DNA of 64,000 nucleotides from Ailanthus altissimus (lineage: Eukaryota; Streptophyta; Magnoliopsida; Sapindales; Simaroubaceae), in assembly GCA_946807835.1 (NCBI GenBank), contig OX327683.1, positions 19,411,001 through 19,475,000 of the forward strand. The letters are read 5' to 3'. Position numbers and translations under genes: made by a program. The notes beneath the pieces were generated by a model. That model was not told the origin of the DNA. It did no database searches and saw nothing but the letters and a program-made list of their open reading frames with translations. Positions 1 through 11,026 of the stretch are shown piece after piece (the stretch's first letter is position 1; each line of letters begins with the position of its first letter).

Positions 1-1470
1 TGAACTTAACTGATGATATTGGCTTATTCAACATGTCAGTAGAATTTTCAGACGATGCTATCTTCGTTAAACTAACTTCACCACTTTGGACAATCTCTCG
101 TATGTAATAGAGCCGTACATCAATATGTTTCAATTTCTCGTGGAACACTTGATGCTTGCTTAGATCTATGGTACTCTGACTATCACAATATATACCGGTG
201 TTCACATTTTCACTAGCCAATATCTTTGCGTATATACCTTTCAACCATATGGCTTCCTTAATAGCTTCACCAATAGCTATGTACTCTGCTTTTATGGTAG
301 ATAGTGCAATCACATATTGTAGAACTGATCTTTAACACACACTACACCCAAACACTGTGAATACGTAACCCATCAACGATCTTCTCTTATCTAAATCACC
401 TGCATAATCTGAGTCTACGTATCCTCTTATCATTATATTGCTGGTCTGATATCTTTTATACATCAACCCATGATTTGACGTTCATTTGAGATATCTCAAG
501 ATCTATTTCACTACAAGGCAGTGATCTTTACCCAGATTTTCTGTGTATCTACTCACCACACTCATAGCCTATGCTATGTATGGTCTTGTGCAAACCATTG
601 CATACATGATGTTCCCCACAGCATTTGCATACGGTACTTTACTCATTTGCAGTTTCTCCTATTCGGATGTCGGTGATTATACTGCTGAAAGTTTAAAATG
701 CATGGCTAAAGGAGTAAAAATAGCATTTGTGTTGGATATACCAAACTTCTCTAAGATTTTGAGTATATATTGCTATTGAGACAAGAATATAACATCTTTT
801 TTTTCCCTCACAATATCCATACCCAATATAGCTCCCAAATCTTTCATCTCAAACTCGCCATTTAACTGCTTCTTGAATTTCTGTATTTCTTCTATATTCT
901 TACACACAATCAACATATCATCAACATATAGAAGCAAATACATCTTCTCACAACTTATATTCTTGAAGTACATGCATCTGTCATATTTGCTCCTACTAAA
1001 GCCACAAGCCATCATAAACTCATCAAATCTCCTATACCATCGTCTAAGTGATTACTTTAACCCATATAATGACTTCTTTTAAAAAACAAGTATAATATTA
1101 TTTTTGGGCTCCTTGAACCTTTGCGGCTGTACCATGTATATCATCTCTTCAAGCTCTCTATATAGAAAAGTTATCTTTACATCAATATGCTCTAGATGTA
1201 AATCAAGATTTGTACACATGGCTAACAAAATCCTAATGGATGTGTGTTTGACGACTGGAGATAATATCTTATAAAAGTCAATTCCCTCTCTCTAAGAAAA
1301 ACCTTGTGCAACTAACATAACCTTGAATCTTGTAGGCTTTACCTCGATATCCCATTCTTTACCTTATACACATACTTTTACCCAACTAGTTTATTTTGAG
1401 GTCTTCTTACCAACTTCTAGATATTGTTTTTTTTAAAAGAACTAATCTCTTCTTCTATGGCCTACTGCCA
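1..1470 (-). pseudogene. copia reverse transcriptase and RNase H, decayed
   Basis: The RT palm motif is seen as LLLYVDDMLIV at about 935-900, preceded by an LYGLK-like stretch with a stop near 1055. Downstream on the minus strand come the connection domain and an RNase H with AEYIAIGEAIKEAIWLKG (about 287-235) and CDSQSTIDLSKHQ (about 190-150), both hallmarks of copia RNase H. Several in-frame stops and small frame breaks separate the pieces, so this is a relic. The copia assignment rests on motif wording and on the RT lying downstream of the integrase. Confidence 0.9.
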
Positions 1471-2830
1471 TTCTTTCTTGTTTTCACTCTTCATAGCCTC
1501 ACCATATGTCATAGGCTCATCATACTCAAGAATGTAAGCAGAATTAAAAGCATGACCAACCAAATCTGCTTGTGCATACCTGACTGGTGGGTTAATTGTT
1601 CTTCTTAGCCAGTCTCTGGTTAGCTGGTACTCTTTAAGTTCTATCTCAGGAGTTCTAGTCTTTCCTTGGGTGGACTTAGAGAAATTCACCGGTGTTCTTG
1701 ATTTATCTTCAAGGATCTCTTTGTTGAAGTTCTAATCTAAGGGTATATCAGATCTACTCTCAAGCTCCACTTTAACTTTTATTGACTCGGGAGCGGAGTC
1801 TTTCTTGGGCACATGTTCTTCTTTTTCATCTTCTTGGGAGGCTTTCAGTATGGTCGTCTCATTGAACGTCACATTACGGCTTATAATACTCCTCGGTGGT
1901 GTCAAGTATTTACACCACACCTTGTATCCTTTTACTCTTTCGGGATATCGTATGAATACTCCTTTGATAGCTCTAGGTTCCAAATTCTTTCCTTAACATG
2001 TATAAAGGTAGGGCAACCAAATATTCAGAGGTGGTTTTATTTAGGAGGATTATAGACTATTTCTCTTCTGGCGTCTTGAAGTCAATTGTTGAGGAAAGAC
2101 TTCTATTAATCAAATAAGCTGCAGTCACTACAGCTTTTCCCCAAAATGCATTGGACATCTTCGCATTGGTAAGCATGCATCTAACCCTTTCAAGCAGGGT
2201 TCTATTCATCATCTCAGCTATGCCATTCTACTATAGTGTTGATCTTACCGTTCTATACCTTACAATCCCATACTTGGCATAAAATCCATCAAACTCTCTA
2301 TTGCAAAACTCGAGGCCATTATCAGTTCTCAACCTTTTCACCATTTTTCCAGTCTGATTCTCAACAAGAGCCTTTTAAGTCTTGAACACATCAAACGTTT
2401 GATCCTTGCTCTTCAACACATAGACCCACAACTTTATTGAATAGTTATCAATCAAACTGAGAAAATACTTGGCACTACCATGGGTAGCTGTCTGAACTGG
2501 TCCCTAAAGATCCAAGTGTATGTAATCAAGAGTTCCATTAGTCTTGTACTTGTCGGTACTAAACCTCACCCTATGTGCTTTTCCAATCACACAATGCTCA
2601 CAAAACTCTAATGGCTGAAACTTATCCTTATCAGACACTTTTTGACTAAATAACTCTTTCAGGTTTCTCTCGCCTAGGTGTGCCAATCTAAAATGCCACA
2701 ACTTAGTTTGTATATTCTCATTATCTATAGAGAATAATGTAGAACCACTCACAACTTCATCCTTAAGCACATAAATACCTTTGTGCGTCTCTCCTCTCAT
2801 TACTACCACATAACCCCTTAATGCTATCAA
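1471..2830 (-). pseudogene. copia integrase and GAG-pre-integrase domain, decayed
   Basis: The GAG-pre-integrase zinc finger reads HFRLAHLGERN followed by CEHCVIGKAHR (about 2700-2570), the H-H-C-C pattern of copia integrases. The catalytic core then shows the first Asp in YIHLDL (about 2520), the second in RTDNGLEF (about 2320), and the Glu in a NGIAEMMNRT-like segment (about 2230-2200). The C-terminal part at 1983-1732 (GVFIRYPERVKGYKVW) matches the usual copia integrase tail. Stops at several places show that it is not functional. Confidence 0.88.
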
Positions 2831-3601
2831 AAGGTCCCTGTCGATCTTGATGGAACACTTATTTTAGTTTAAAGTCTCCAGTGAGATCAAGTTCTTATTG
2901 AGGTCAGGAACATACCTAACATCTATCAACTCTCTCACTCTCTTATCATATAGTCTAAGTTTAATACTATTAATTCCCATCACTTGACATGCAACATCAT
3001 TACCTATTAGCACCTTACCACTACTAATGGGTTGGAAATTTATAAACCAAGACTTGTGTGGGCATATGTAAAATGTACAACCAGAATCAAGAACTCATTT
3101 TTTAGCATTCTTACCATCAGTAGCAACGAGTATCTCTGCACTGTTATAGTTATCATCATACACAAACGCAACATCCGTTCTTTTCTTGTCTTGTGCTTTC
3201 TTCTTTGGACAATCCTTTACGAAGTGCCTCTCTTTCTTACAGTAATAGCAGTTTCTAAGAGTCCTAGACTTTGATCTTGAGTCATTTTTCCTTTCATCTC
3301 TATATGAAGACCTTTCTCTTATAGAAAGACTTTGTTTTTGCATTGCCCTCGATCTGTTTTCTTAAAAACTTTGAGTTTAATGATGATTTCACATTAAACT
3401 CTCTCTATCATAGAATGACATATCAATAAAGCTCTCATAACTTTTGGGGAGTGAACTCAACAGGATAATTGCTCTATCTTCATCTTCTATCTTAATGTTG
3501 ATAGACTCAAGATCAAGAACGATCTTATTGAAAGTGTCTATATGATCTTTCATCGGCGTCCCCTTTGACATTGATAGCTGATACAACTTCTTCTTTATAT
3601 G
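2831..3601 (-). pseudogene. copia protease and C-terminal gag with zinc knuckle
   Basis: The gag segment at 3586-3389 (SKGTPMKDHIDTFNKIVLDL) belongs to the copia gag (UBN2-type) family. At 3343-3095 a CCHC knuckle (CYYCKKERHFVKDC) follows. The aspartic protease starts near 3090 with the active-site triad DSG in VLDSGCTF, then typical protease text continues to about 2880. An in-frame stop precedes the DSG motif. The upstream half of gag lies on the far side of the solo LTR at 3602-5052. Confidence 0.87.
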
Positions 3602-5052
3602 TGATGCGATATTTCTATATCATAAAATTAAGTGCAAGTATACACTATCGTATGCAAGTAATAAAGAGACTAAATAAGTCGGATGTCGAACCCACAGAGA
3701 TAATTTCTTTTTATTAACCAATTACTAAAATTATATCTTCCTAATAATTATTCAGAAAAATAAAAATCTAAGACTGAATGTAAGAAATATAAAAGCAAAA
3801 ACACAATGCAATGAAAATTAGGTGATAGCAATGTAGAGAAAACCTAGGATTAATATTATCCCTAAATATGTTTCTAATGATTAATCCTCTAATATTTAAC
3901 TCACTTAGTCTTTATTATTGATCAAGACACTAATGTATTCACAAGCCTCTTCCAAGGTCATGCAAGTATACCCTAATTTACCAAATACCTATATTCCTAT
4001 GGTACTTGTAATAAATTAAGATTCATTAAGATTAGGTCTTATTGATCATACATGCCAATTAGGTATATTCCTATCCTAAATTGAAACTTGCATATGCAAT
4101 ATTGAATGTTACTCTACAATCATGCATCAAATTACCTAGGTCTAAATATTATGATTCTTCTTCCGAGTTTATCAATAATATTACCAACTCATTCACCATA
4201 TATTGGCCAGATATATTGAAGCATTAAACACAAGTAATTTAAATAATAAAAGACTAAATTTATTAAATACTAAAAGGATATGGCAATTTAAGCGCACATA
4301 TTGAGTTCAAATATTAACCCTAGAAAATAAGTTAGCTCATGGCTACAAGAGAACAGCAGTAAAAATAATTATAAATCATGATACAATCAATCGCAAACCG
4401 ATATAGACGTCGAATTGTTCTTAATTGCGCTGCCTAGGAACTCTTGATGCCGAAGAACGTCTTGTATCTCTCTCTAAAGATGCTTCAATTAAGCTCCAAT
4501 TGCTCTCCAAGACTTGTGCTCTGTATTCTTGGTGCTCTTGGGTCGTCTTGGATTGATCCTTGAAGGCTGGGAACGAGTGGCTTTATATAGGGATTGATAT
4601 GAGCTTGAAAATCTCAATTCTCTTCGGATTAGGACTCGCACTACCGCTGGCGCGCTATGCATCTGTCGCTGGGGCGACGCGTGAAAAAGCTATTACCGCT
4701 GGAGCGGTGGGATTATGGCGCTGGGGCGCTGCATGAAAACGGCTTCACCGCTGGCGCGGTGACTGTCTGGCGCTGGGGCGCTATACGCGACTTAAACAGG
4801 TCGTTTTTCTTATTTCGATCACTATGTCAGCGCTGGGGCGAACATCCTTGTGGCGCTGGGGCGATGGACACATACTTTGAAAACTTTGCATTTTAGTCCC
4901 TGTTTTCGGTGGGCTTTTGCGTTCTTTCTTTAAATTTCGTTCAAGTCCCTATAAATAACAATAATGTACATAAATAGCCATCTATTCTCATAAAACCATA
5001 AAATATCAGTAATAAAAACATGAGAAAATATATGACAAATTTGCCCTTATCA
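3602..5052 (-). mobile_element. Solo LTR (1,451 bp) inserted in copia gag
   Basis: The element begins TG and ends CA on both strands and is flanked by a perfect 5-bp duplication ATATG (3597-3601 and 5053-5057). The copia gag reading frame runs up to one edge and resumes at the other, which fixes the boundaries. A TATA-like box (minus-strand TATATAAAG near 4590) shows that its transcription would run leftwards. No coding region or primer site lies inside, so it is a solo LTR left by recombination between two LTRs. It shares sequence with the LTR at 8237-10606, notably the stretch at about 3630-3690. Confidence 0.9.
4640..4870. repeat. GC-rich short-motif array inside the solo LTR
   Basis: Within very AT-rich surroundings this stretch carries at least six copies of a GGCGCTGGGGCG-like motif, spaced 20-50 bp apart, some in the variant form GCTGGAGCGGTG. 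It lies just upstream of the LTR's minus-strand TATA box, in the U3 promoter region. It gives a chance 79-codon ORF at 4657-4896 that I do not regard as a gene. Confidence 0.75.
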
Positions 5053-5057
5053 ATATG

Positions 5058-5384
5058 CAATATGTTGGCTAATGATTTTCGTATATAAAGGAAGTTAAAC
5101 TTCTTTTAAAGACCAATTGCTGTCATCTCACATGCCACTTCCCTCAGTATTTCATCGCTCAATGATAAAACGATTGTACTGTAAGCTCTTTCTTGAATAT
5201 CCCTTCTTTCTGCTTCAGCTTTAGAAAACTTTTGTATCTTTTATACTTCACTAGATAGAGTTACAGTCTTCTCTAATGCCGATTCTAATTGTTGACTCAC
5301 CAATAACGCTTTAACCTTAATCTTTCACAGACTGAAGTCATTTGTACCATTGAATTTCTCTACCTCATACTTAGGTATGGCCAT
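5058..5384 (-). pseudogene. copia gag, N-terminal part
   Basis: A start codon at 5384 (minus) opens a frame reading MAIPKYEVEKFNGTNDFS, a typical copia gag start, 14 bp after the primer-binding site. The frame runs to SLANILHI at 5058, where the solo LTR interrupts it, and continues at 3601 with the KKKLYQLSMSKGT segment. A few stops are present. Confidence 0.85.
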
Positions 5385-5397
5385 GTATTATTTAGAA

Positions 5398-5413
5398 CCA
5401 AGTTCTGATACCA
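5398..5413 (-). other. Primer-binding site of the copia element (initiator Met-tRNA)
   Basis: The minus strand reads TGGTATCAGAACTTGG, which matches the usual plant primer site complementary to the 3' end of initiator Met-tRNA (TGGTATCAGAGC...). It sits directly between the 5' LTR and the gag start codon. Confidence 0.9.
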
Positions 5414-5414
5414 A

Positions 5415-6034
5415 TTTTTTAAAGCAAAAGCACATAAACAATCAATATAACTCAAGTAAAATAATACAGAACGAGTAATTAAGGAACTAGAGAGAGAAAG
5501 GCAGAAGCAGAATACACAGAATTTACGTTGTTCGATAACTTGCTTATGTCCACGGAGGATCAAGATTACACACTCTTATTATTGAATCATAAGGCACTTA
5601 CGAAGTATGCCTTTTACAAGAAAGACTCACAAAGAAAATACTCTCTCTTGCAACTAAGGGATTTTCTCTCATTAAGAATCACAAAGTATGTTTTAATCAC
5701 AAATATTTCTTCAAAGATCACTAAGATGTATTTATAAACCAATAGAGAGTGTTTATATAGGCTTTAGGATGACTAAAGTTTAACCAAAATGTGTAAGAGT
5801 CGTATTAGGGAGTCCTGAAATAAATGGGAGATGAAAAAAAGTTAAATCAAAATGGGAAACTATTCTCGCACTGGGCGGCGCTGCGCCTAACTCCTGTCGC
5901 CTCAGTGCTAGGGCGCCTCATCTAGGCTTCGTGGTGCCCAAGACCTGGTCATCGCGGTGCCCACACCTAGGCACCACCTTTTGTATATTTCGCCTTCTTT
6001 CATATTTTTCTTCGATCCTTGCGTACCCAACACA
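5415..6034 (-). mobile_element. 5' LTR of the copia element
   Basis: This about 620-bp LTR starts on the minus strand with TGTGTTGGG at 6034 and runs to the primer site. A TATA-like box (CTATATAAAC, minus) lies near 5750. A GC-rich tract with GGCGC and GTGGTGCC motifs occupies 5868-5985, upstream of the TATA box. A sister LTR in plus orientation is found at 43630-44193, with matching start, TATA region and 3' part. Confidence 0.8.
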
Positions 6035-6239
6035 CTTGGCTTGCTCTCCAAATCATATTCTGATGATTTTTAATCAATATTCTCATACTTAGGATAGTTT
6101 GATGCGTGAAAATCTGGTAACAACTATGAGTTTTATGTAGAATAGACATATACCTAGATGAAATATATGGTTTGATATAGACCTGCACCTAATGAATTAC
6201 ATTCTTTTCTAATTACTATAGACATATAGGTAGTTATTA

Positions 6240-6626
6240 AAATACGTAATATAGTCACTTGACCATCGAAAAAAACTTGTGATAAGATTGGTGTCTAGCC
6301 AATCAATTTGTATTAAGGAATTAACTAAGAAGGTTAATGAATCCAATGAAATACTATAAGTTCAAGCCCTATATTATTATAAATTGGTAAATTTATCTCT
6401 TTGTTTATTTGTTTACTGTTTAGGTTAATTTAATTGATAGAATTAGGTTAGTTAATTAAATTTTAGATTTTGTTTTTTTTTTGAGTAAAAGTTAATAGGT
6501 ATAATTTAATAATTGATTGATAGAATTAAATCATATAGTCTATGTGGGATCGATACTTAGACTTTAAATATTATATTACTTGATACGATAACATGCACTT
6601 GCACTTAACTATTATAACACATATCA
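6240..6626 (+). mobile_element. 3' part of an LTR, plus orientation
   Basis: The stretch ends in ...ATATCA at 6626 and carries, at about 6545-6605, the reverse complement of the conserved motif seen at 3630-3690 and 8255-8330 (a GGGATCGATAC...CTTGATACGAT...TGCACTTGCACTTAA pattern). In those two LTRs the motif lies near the end of a minus-oriented LTR, so this is the same kind of LTR end in the opposite orientation. The start is not clear. 6035-6240 shows nothing I recognise. Confidence 0.5.
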
Positions 6627-6638
6627 TTAGGCACCAAC

Positions 6639-7150
6639 CCTTTGCTGATCTCTTACAAATTATTGATCAGCTCAACTTTTTAGATGTGTTAAGCAAAAGA
6701 GGATTATTTTCAATCAAGAGAGGAATAAAGTTATAGTCATAGGGTTTAAGGCTGGGCATGGTTTGGTTCGGTTAGATTTTGGCCCGATTTTTTCCAAAAT
6801 TTAACCGAACCGATTCGGTTCAATTTTTTAAACAAATAAAGGCGAATTCAATTTTTTAAAGGTAAAAATTGAACCAGACCAAACTGATTTTTTTCCTTTG
6901 CTGATCTCTTACAAATTATTGATCAGCTCAACTTTTTAGATGTGTTAAGCAAAAGAGGATTATTTTCAATCAAGAGAGGAATAAAGTTATAGTCATAGGG
7001 TTTAAGGCTGGGCATGGTTTGGTTCGGTTAGATTTTGGCCCGATTTTTTCCAAAATTTAACCGAACCGATTCGGTTCAATTTTTTAAACAAATAAAGCCG
7101 AATTCAATTTTTTAAAGGTAAAAATTGAACCAGACCAAACTGATTTTTTT
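6639..7150. repeat. 256-bp tandem duplication across a gypsy/hAT junction
   Basis: 6639-6894 and 6895-7150 are two direct copies with period 256 bp; I see one clear difference (GGCGAATTC versus GCCGAATTC). Each copy contains the end of the gypsy RT segment followed by the first about 140 bp of the hAT-like element, so the duplication happened after the insertion and is recent. Confidence 0.93.
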
Positions 7151-7923
7151 CAATTTTTGGTGTTAATTTAAAAAAAAAAAAAAGAAAGGCCAAAGATAGG
7201 AATTGAACTCATGCCCACCAACTAACCACTAAGCATCCCTTACCAACTTAGCCACAATGACTTTTAATCTAAAATGGAATCAAATATTTTATCTTACGAC
7301 TTTCATAAATTAATAAATAAAAAAACGTCACAACAACATATGCAAGAATTGAACCAATGCCCACAAATAATTAAATTAGGTGCCTTACCACCTGAGCCAA
7401 GGTGGCTTTTAAACTTAAGTGCAATAAGTATTTTATATTCTTTCTTTAAAAATTTAAAAAATCCAATAACACACAGGGGAGGAATCGAACCTTTGATATA
7501 AATAAACAAAACATTTACTTTACCAACTGAGCGAGAGATGAATTTTGAACTACAATGCATTTAGCTTTATTTTATAGAACTTTGAAAATATTAATAATTT
7601 AGAAAAGACAGCTTTGGATTTAAACCATGGACACACAAAAGACATAAACACGCCTTACTAGTTGAGCAACAACTAATTTTGACAATAAAACACAAAATTA
7701 TTATTTTATACTTTTAATTATTAAATATTAATATTTAAAAAATTGATTTTTCGGTTCAGTTTTGGTTTTCACCTAAACTAAATCCAATAAAATTTGGTTT
7801 TTCTGGTTTTTTATATTTAAAAACTGATCAATTTGTTTTTCAAAATAAAAAATCGAACCGAACCAGCCAATTCGATTTAGTTAGGACAAAATTTTCAATT
7901 CTTGATTTTTTTGCCCACTTTTA
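7003..7923. mobile_element. hAT-like non-autonomous element carrying tRNA-like repeats
   Basis: The left end TAAGGCTGGGCA and right end TGCCCACTTTTA form a short terminal inverted repeat of the TAGGGNTGGGCA type common in plant hAT elements. Subterminal regions on both sides repeat GGTTCGGTT and AACCGAACC motifs in opposite orientation. No transposase is present. A partial extra copy of the left end lies at 6747-6894 because of the tandem duplication. I could not find a clean 8-bp TSD (ATAGGGTT versus GTAAGGTC), so the family assignment is tentative. Confidence 0.55.
7197..7673 (-). repeat. Four tandem tRNA-like (A-box/B-box) units
   Basis: On the minus strand four units of about 62-66 bp lie at 7258-7197, 7406-7342, 7541-7476 and 7673-7611, a period of roughly 135-145 bp. 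Each starts with a tRNA D-arm-like A box (for example TGGCTAAGTTGG, TGGCTCAGGTGG, CGCTCAGTTGG) and ends about 40 bp later with a T-loop-like B box (GAGTTCAATTCC, GGTTCAATTC, GGTTCGATTCC, GGTTTAAATCC). I see no good anticodon or acceptor stems, so these are not tRNA genes but look tRNA-derived, perhaps pol III promoter relics. Confidence 0.65.
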
Positions 7924-8236
7924 GTAAGGTCCATATGAGAATTTCACTACATGGAGTGGCTTACTAATATGGTAATGGTAAAGAAGGCAAATAGGAAGTG
8001 GATGACGTGTGTGGACTTCACCTATTTAAACAAGGTCTGTTCGAAGGATAACTTCACTCTGCCGAAGATAGATCAACTGGTAGATTCCATAGTCAGGCAT
8101 GCCCTCTTCAGTTTTATGGACGTGTTTTCGAGCTATAACCAGATCAAAATGTTCCTTCCCGGACCAGGAGAAGACTTCATTCATCATGCGTCAAAGGACA
8201 TACTTTATAAAGTCATGCCATTAAGCTTGAAGAATG

Positions 8237-10606
8237 TGTTGTATGTATGTTTTAAGCACAAAATTAAACATAAGTATACGCTATTGTGAATAAGTAATAA
8301 AGAGACTTATAAAGTCGAACATCAAACCTACAAGGATAAATATTATTGTCAACCAACTACTAAAATTGTGTCTTTCAAGTAATTATTTAGAAAATCAAAT
8401 TCTCAATTTTTAAATATTTAATAAAAGAAAATGCAATAAATAAATAACACAACTTAAATTAGAGGTGGGAAAAATAAGACCAGGACAGGTTCGGAACAGA
8501 ACTTGACCAATCCCATGTCCTATTGGGACACCAAAATTTGTTCTGAATGGGACAAAGTTCGGGACAGAATTTATCCTGTCCTGAATCGAGATGGGACAGT
8601 TCGTGATCGAGACAAATTTTGGGACATGGGCCATTTTTTGCCCATGTCTCTAATTTGTTCCAATTTTATATTTTGGCCCAAAATTCTTGGGTCCAATTGT
8701 GCCCTTGTCCCTAGTTGCTCTAAAATTGTATTTTTGGCCCTAAACTTTAGTTTTGAAATTTTTTTTCAGACTTAAATAATTTTATTAATAATTTATTATT
8801 TTATTAATATAATTCTAATTTCAATTTCAATTACATTAAATATTTTAATTTCAATTTCATTTACATTAAATTTTTTAATTTCAATTTCAATTACATTAAA
8901 TATTTTAATTTTAATTTCATTTACATTAAATATTTTAAGTTCAATTACATTCCAATTTTAATTTCAACTATGTTGAATGTTATCATTTCATTTCTAATTC
9001 TAATTTCTACTATGTTAAATGTTATAATTTAATTTCAATTTTAATTTTAATTACGTTAAATATAATTTCAAATCCAACTTTTAATTTTAATTTGTTAAAT
9101 GTTGCAATTTCAAATCTAGTTTAATATTGATTGTTTAATTAGTCTTCAATATCAATTTGCTTAAATAAAGTTATGAATACAAATCAAGATGAAATGTTTA
9201 AAAAAACTTTCTTTATTAATTAACTTGTAATTTGTAAAAATTATGTTCAAATAACTTATAATTTAGTAATTAACTAATAAAATTCAGTTTTTAAGTTTTT
9301 AAAAAATTAGATAAAAAAATTCAGAATCGGGACGGGAAGTGTTCAGAATGGGATCGGAATATTCAAGTTCCTCATTTCTTGTCCTGAACAAGTCCCGACC
9401 CTCTGTTTCGTCCCGTCCCGTCCCATCCCATCTTAAAAATTTTGGGATAAGATGGAACAGGTCGGCTTGGGTTGGGACTTTTGCCTTCCCGTAACTTAAA
9501 TAACTCAAGAAGATATCAATATAGAGAAAGACTAGGTTAATTACTATCCTTTAATATATTTTCTAAAAATTAATCATTTAATACTAATATCCCTCAATTC
9601 TTATTATTTGTCAAGACCCTAATATTCACAAGCCTCTCTCAAGGTCAAGTAAATATATTTTAATTTACCAAATACTAATATCTTTATGGTAATTGCAATA
9701 AATCAAGATTTATAAGAATAAGTCTTATTGATCATACATACCAATTAGGTATATCTCTATTTTAAATTTGAACTTGTAAATTTCTCGATAATCATGTATC
9801 AAATTATCAAGGTCTAAATATAATGATGCCTCTCTCGAGTTTATCAAATTATTCCTAATTCTGACACAATATTGACCAGATATAATAAAGCTTAAAAATA
9901 AATAATTTGAATAATAAAGTATTGAATTTAAATCAATATTAAAAAGATTTTACAATTAAGTACACATTTTGAGTTCAAGTAATAACCCTAGAAAATAAAT
10001 TTAGTTCATAATAACAAGAGAATTATGGCTAAAAAATAAAATAAATATGATACAGCTAAAAGCAAACCAATATAGACGTCAATTTGCAGTTGGTTGATAC
10101 ATTAAAGATTTGTCAATAATCTCTTGCTTCTCTTGATATTCTCTCTCTAAATTGTTCTAATTATGCTTTAATTGCTTTCTTGGCTCTAAAGAGCTATAAG
10201 TTGTGTATTTTTTTAGGTTTGAGATAAGTGACATTTATATAGGGATTGATTGGAGTCTTGAAGTTGTATTTCTTATTATTTTAAGAAAAGTCGCATTGCT
10301 AGGATGTATACTGTTCACCACTATAGCACCACTATTCACCGCTATAGTAATACCTATACACCAACGGGGTGGTGAAACTGTAGCACGATCATTGTTCACA
10401 GCATTGTGGCAATGTACTATAGTAATCAATTGTAGCAATTTTGGTATTTTTGTCATGTTTTTATTGAATTTTAATTTCTATTTATTCCACTGACTCCAAA
10501 CTTAAAAAATAATAATAAAGTACATAAAAAACTAAATAATCTTAATTTCAACGGATAAATATTAAACTTGAAAGATAGAAATATTGTACTTGATTAACCT
10601 TTATCA
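8237..10606 (-). mobile_element. 3' LTR of a large non-coding LTR retrotransposon
   Basis: Similar to the solo LTR at 3602-5052: conserved motif at 8255-8330, aligned middle parts, and a TATA-like box on the minus strand near 10235 (ATATAAATG). It ends ...TTTATCA at 10606. Immediately beyond (10607-10630), the minus strand shows AAGTTTGGGCTATT, resembling the polypurine tract that precedes 3' LTRs of Tat/Athila-type elements. It is therefore a 3' LTR of a minus-strand element rather than a solo LTR. It interrupts the gypsy RT at 8236 and is itself interrupted by an hAT element (8460-9492). Confidence 0.72.
8460..9492. mobile_element. hAT non-autonomous element (1,033 bp) with target-site duplication
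   Basis: It interrupts the LTR homology exactly and is flanked by the direct repeat AACTTAAAT (8451-8459 and 9493-9501), which contains the 8-bp duplication typical of hAT. The left end TAGAGGTGGGAAAA resembles the inverted right end TACGGGAAGGCAAAA. GGGAC-rich subterminal repeats in opposite orientation line both ends (8480-8640 and 9325-9480). The middle is AT-rich with short direct repeats of a TTTCAATTACATTAAAT unit at 8815-9060. There is no transposase; ORFs at 8503-8775 and 9299-9508 are products of the terminal repeats. Confidence 0.85.
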
Positions 10607-10744
10607 AATAGCCCAAACTTAGAGAATTGCTTGTCTTCAAGCACTAAAAAACAGACTCAAAAAGAGAATTTAAAGAGATCATACTTGACTCAAAATAAAA
10701 TAAAAATTTAAAAATAAAACATAATATACTAGGTTGATTTGATG

Positions 10745-11026
10745 ATCATAGTTATTGTCTCAAAAGTTGTTAAAATGGCACAAGTCCTTTTGAAAATTAA
10801 TAAACAATTCTTGATAACATGTAATACCATTTATTAAGTTCTTTATTCTTCCTTATAATTGGCCACTTTGTGTGCTTATGCAATAATCATAGTTATTGTC
10901 TCAAAAGTTGTTAAAATGGCACAAGTCTTTTCGCAAATTAATAAACAACTCTTGATAACACGTAATACCATTTATTAAGTTCTTTATTCTTCCTTATAAT
11001 TAGCCACTTTGTGTGCTTATGCAATA
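10745..11026. repeat. 141-bp tandem duplication
   Basis: 10745-10885 and 10886-11026 are two direct copies starting ATCATAGTTATTG and ending CTTATGCAATA, differing at only a few bases. Confidence 0.92.

Larger units (their letters stand above)
1..6034 (-). mobile_element. Degenerate Ty1/copia retrotransposon (3' end lies beyond the window)
   Basis: Reading the minus strand from right to left gives the canonical copia order: 5' LTR (6034-5415), Met-tRNA primer site (5413-5398), gag, CCHC knuckle, protease, integrase, reverse transcriptase, RNase H. The window starts inside the last part of RNase H, so the 3' LTR is not seen. Reading frames are broken by scattered stops, mostly CAA or CAG turned into TAA or TAG, the pattern of decay at methylated cytosines. 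The gag is physically split by a solo LTR (3602-5052). The integrase-before-RT order separates it from gypsy elements. It cannot be autonomous. Confidence 0.9.
6627..8236 (+). pseudogene. Ty3/gypsy reverse transcriptase fragment, split by an hAT-like element
   Basis: The right part (about 7930-8236) reads MEWLTNMVMVKKANRKWM...VDFTYLNKVCSKDNFTLPKIDQLVD and SFMDVFSSYNQIKM, the N-terminal half of a gypsy RT of the Tat/Athila kind. The left part (about 6690-6750, repeated at 6946-7006) reads VKQKRIIFNQERNKV, the segment that normally precedes it. The hAT-like element sits between them. The RT is cut off after YKVMPLSLKN by the LTR that starts at 8237, so the YxDD box is absent. Confidence 0.82.

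Noticed and set aside
4657..4896. 79-codon ORF in a GC-rich patch
   Set aside because: It is a product of the repeated GGCGCTGGGGCG motif inside a solo LTR and has no protein family features.
7476..7541. A true tRNA gene
   Set aside because: A and B boxes are good, but the middle is AT-rich with no anticodon stem and I see no pairing acceptor stem.
8410..8775. ORFs of 74-90 codons on both strands
   Set aside because: They translate the GGGAC-rich subterminal repeats of an hAT element; similar ORFs appear in mirror image at 9299-9508.
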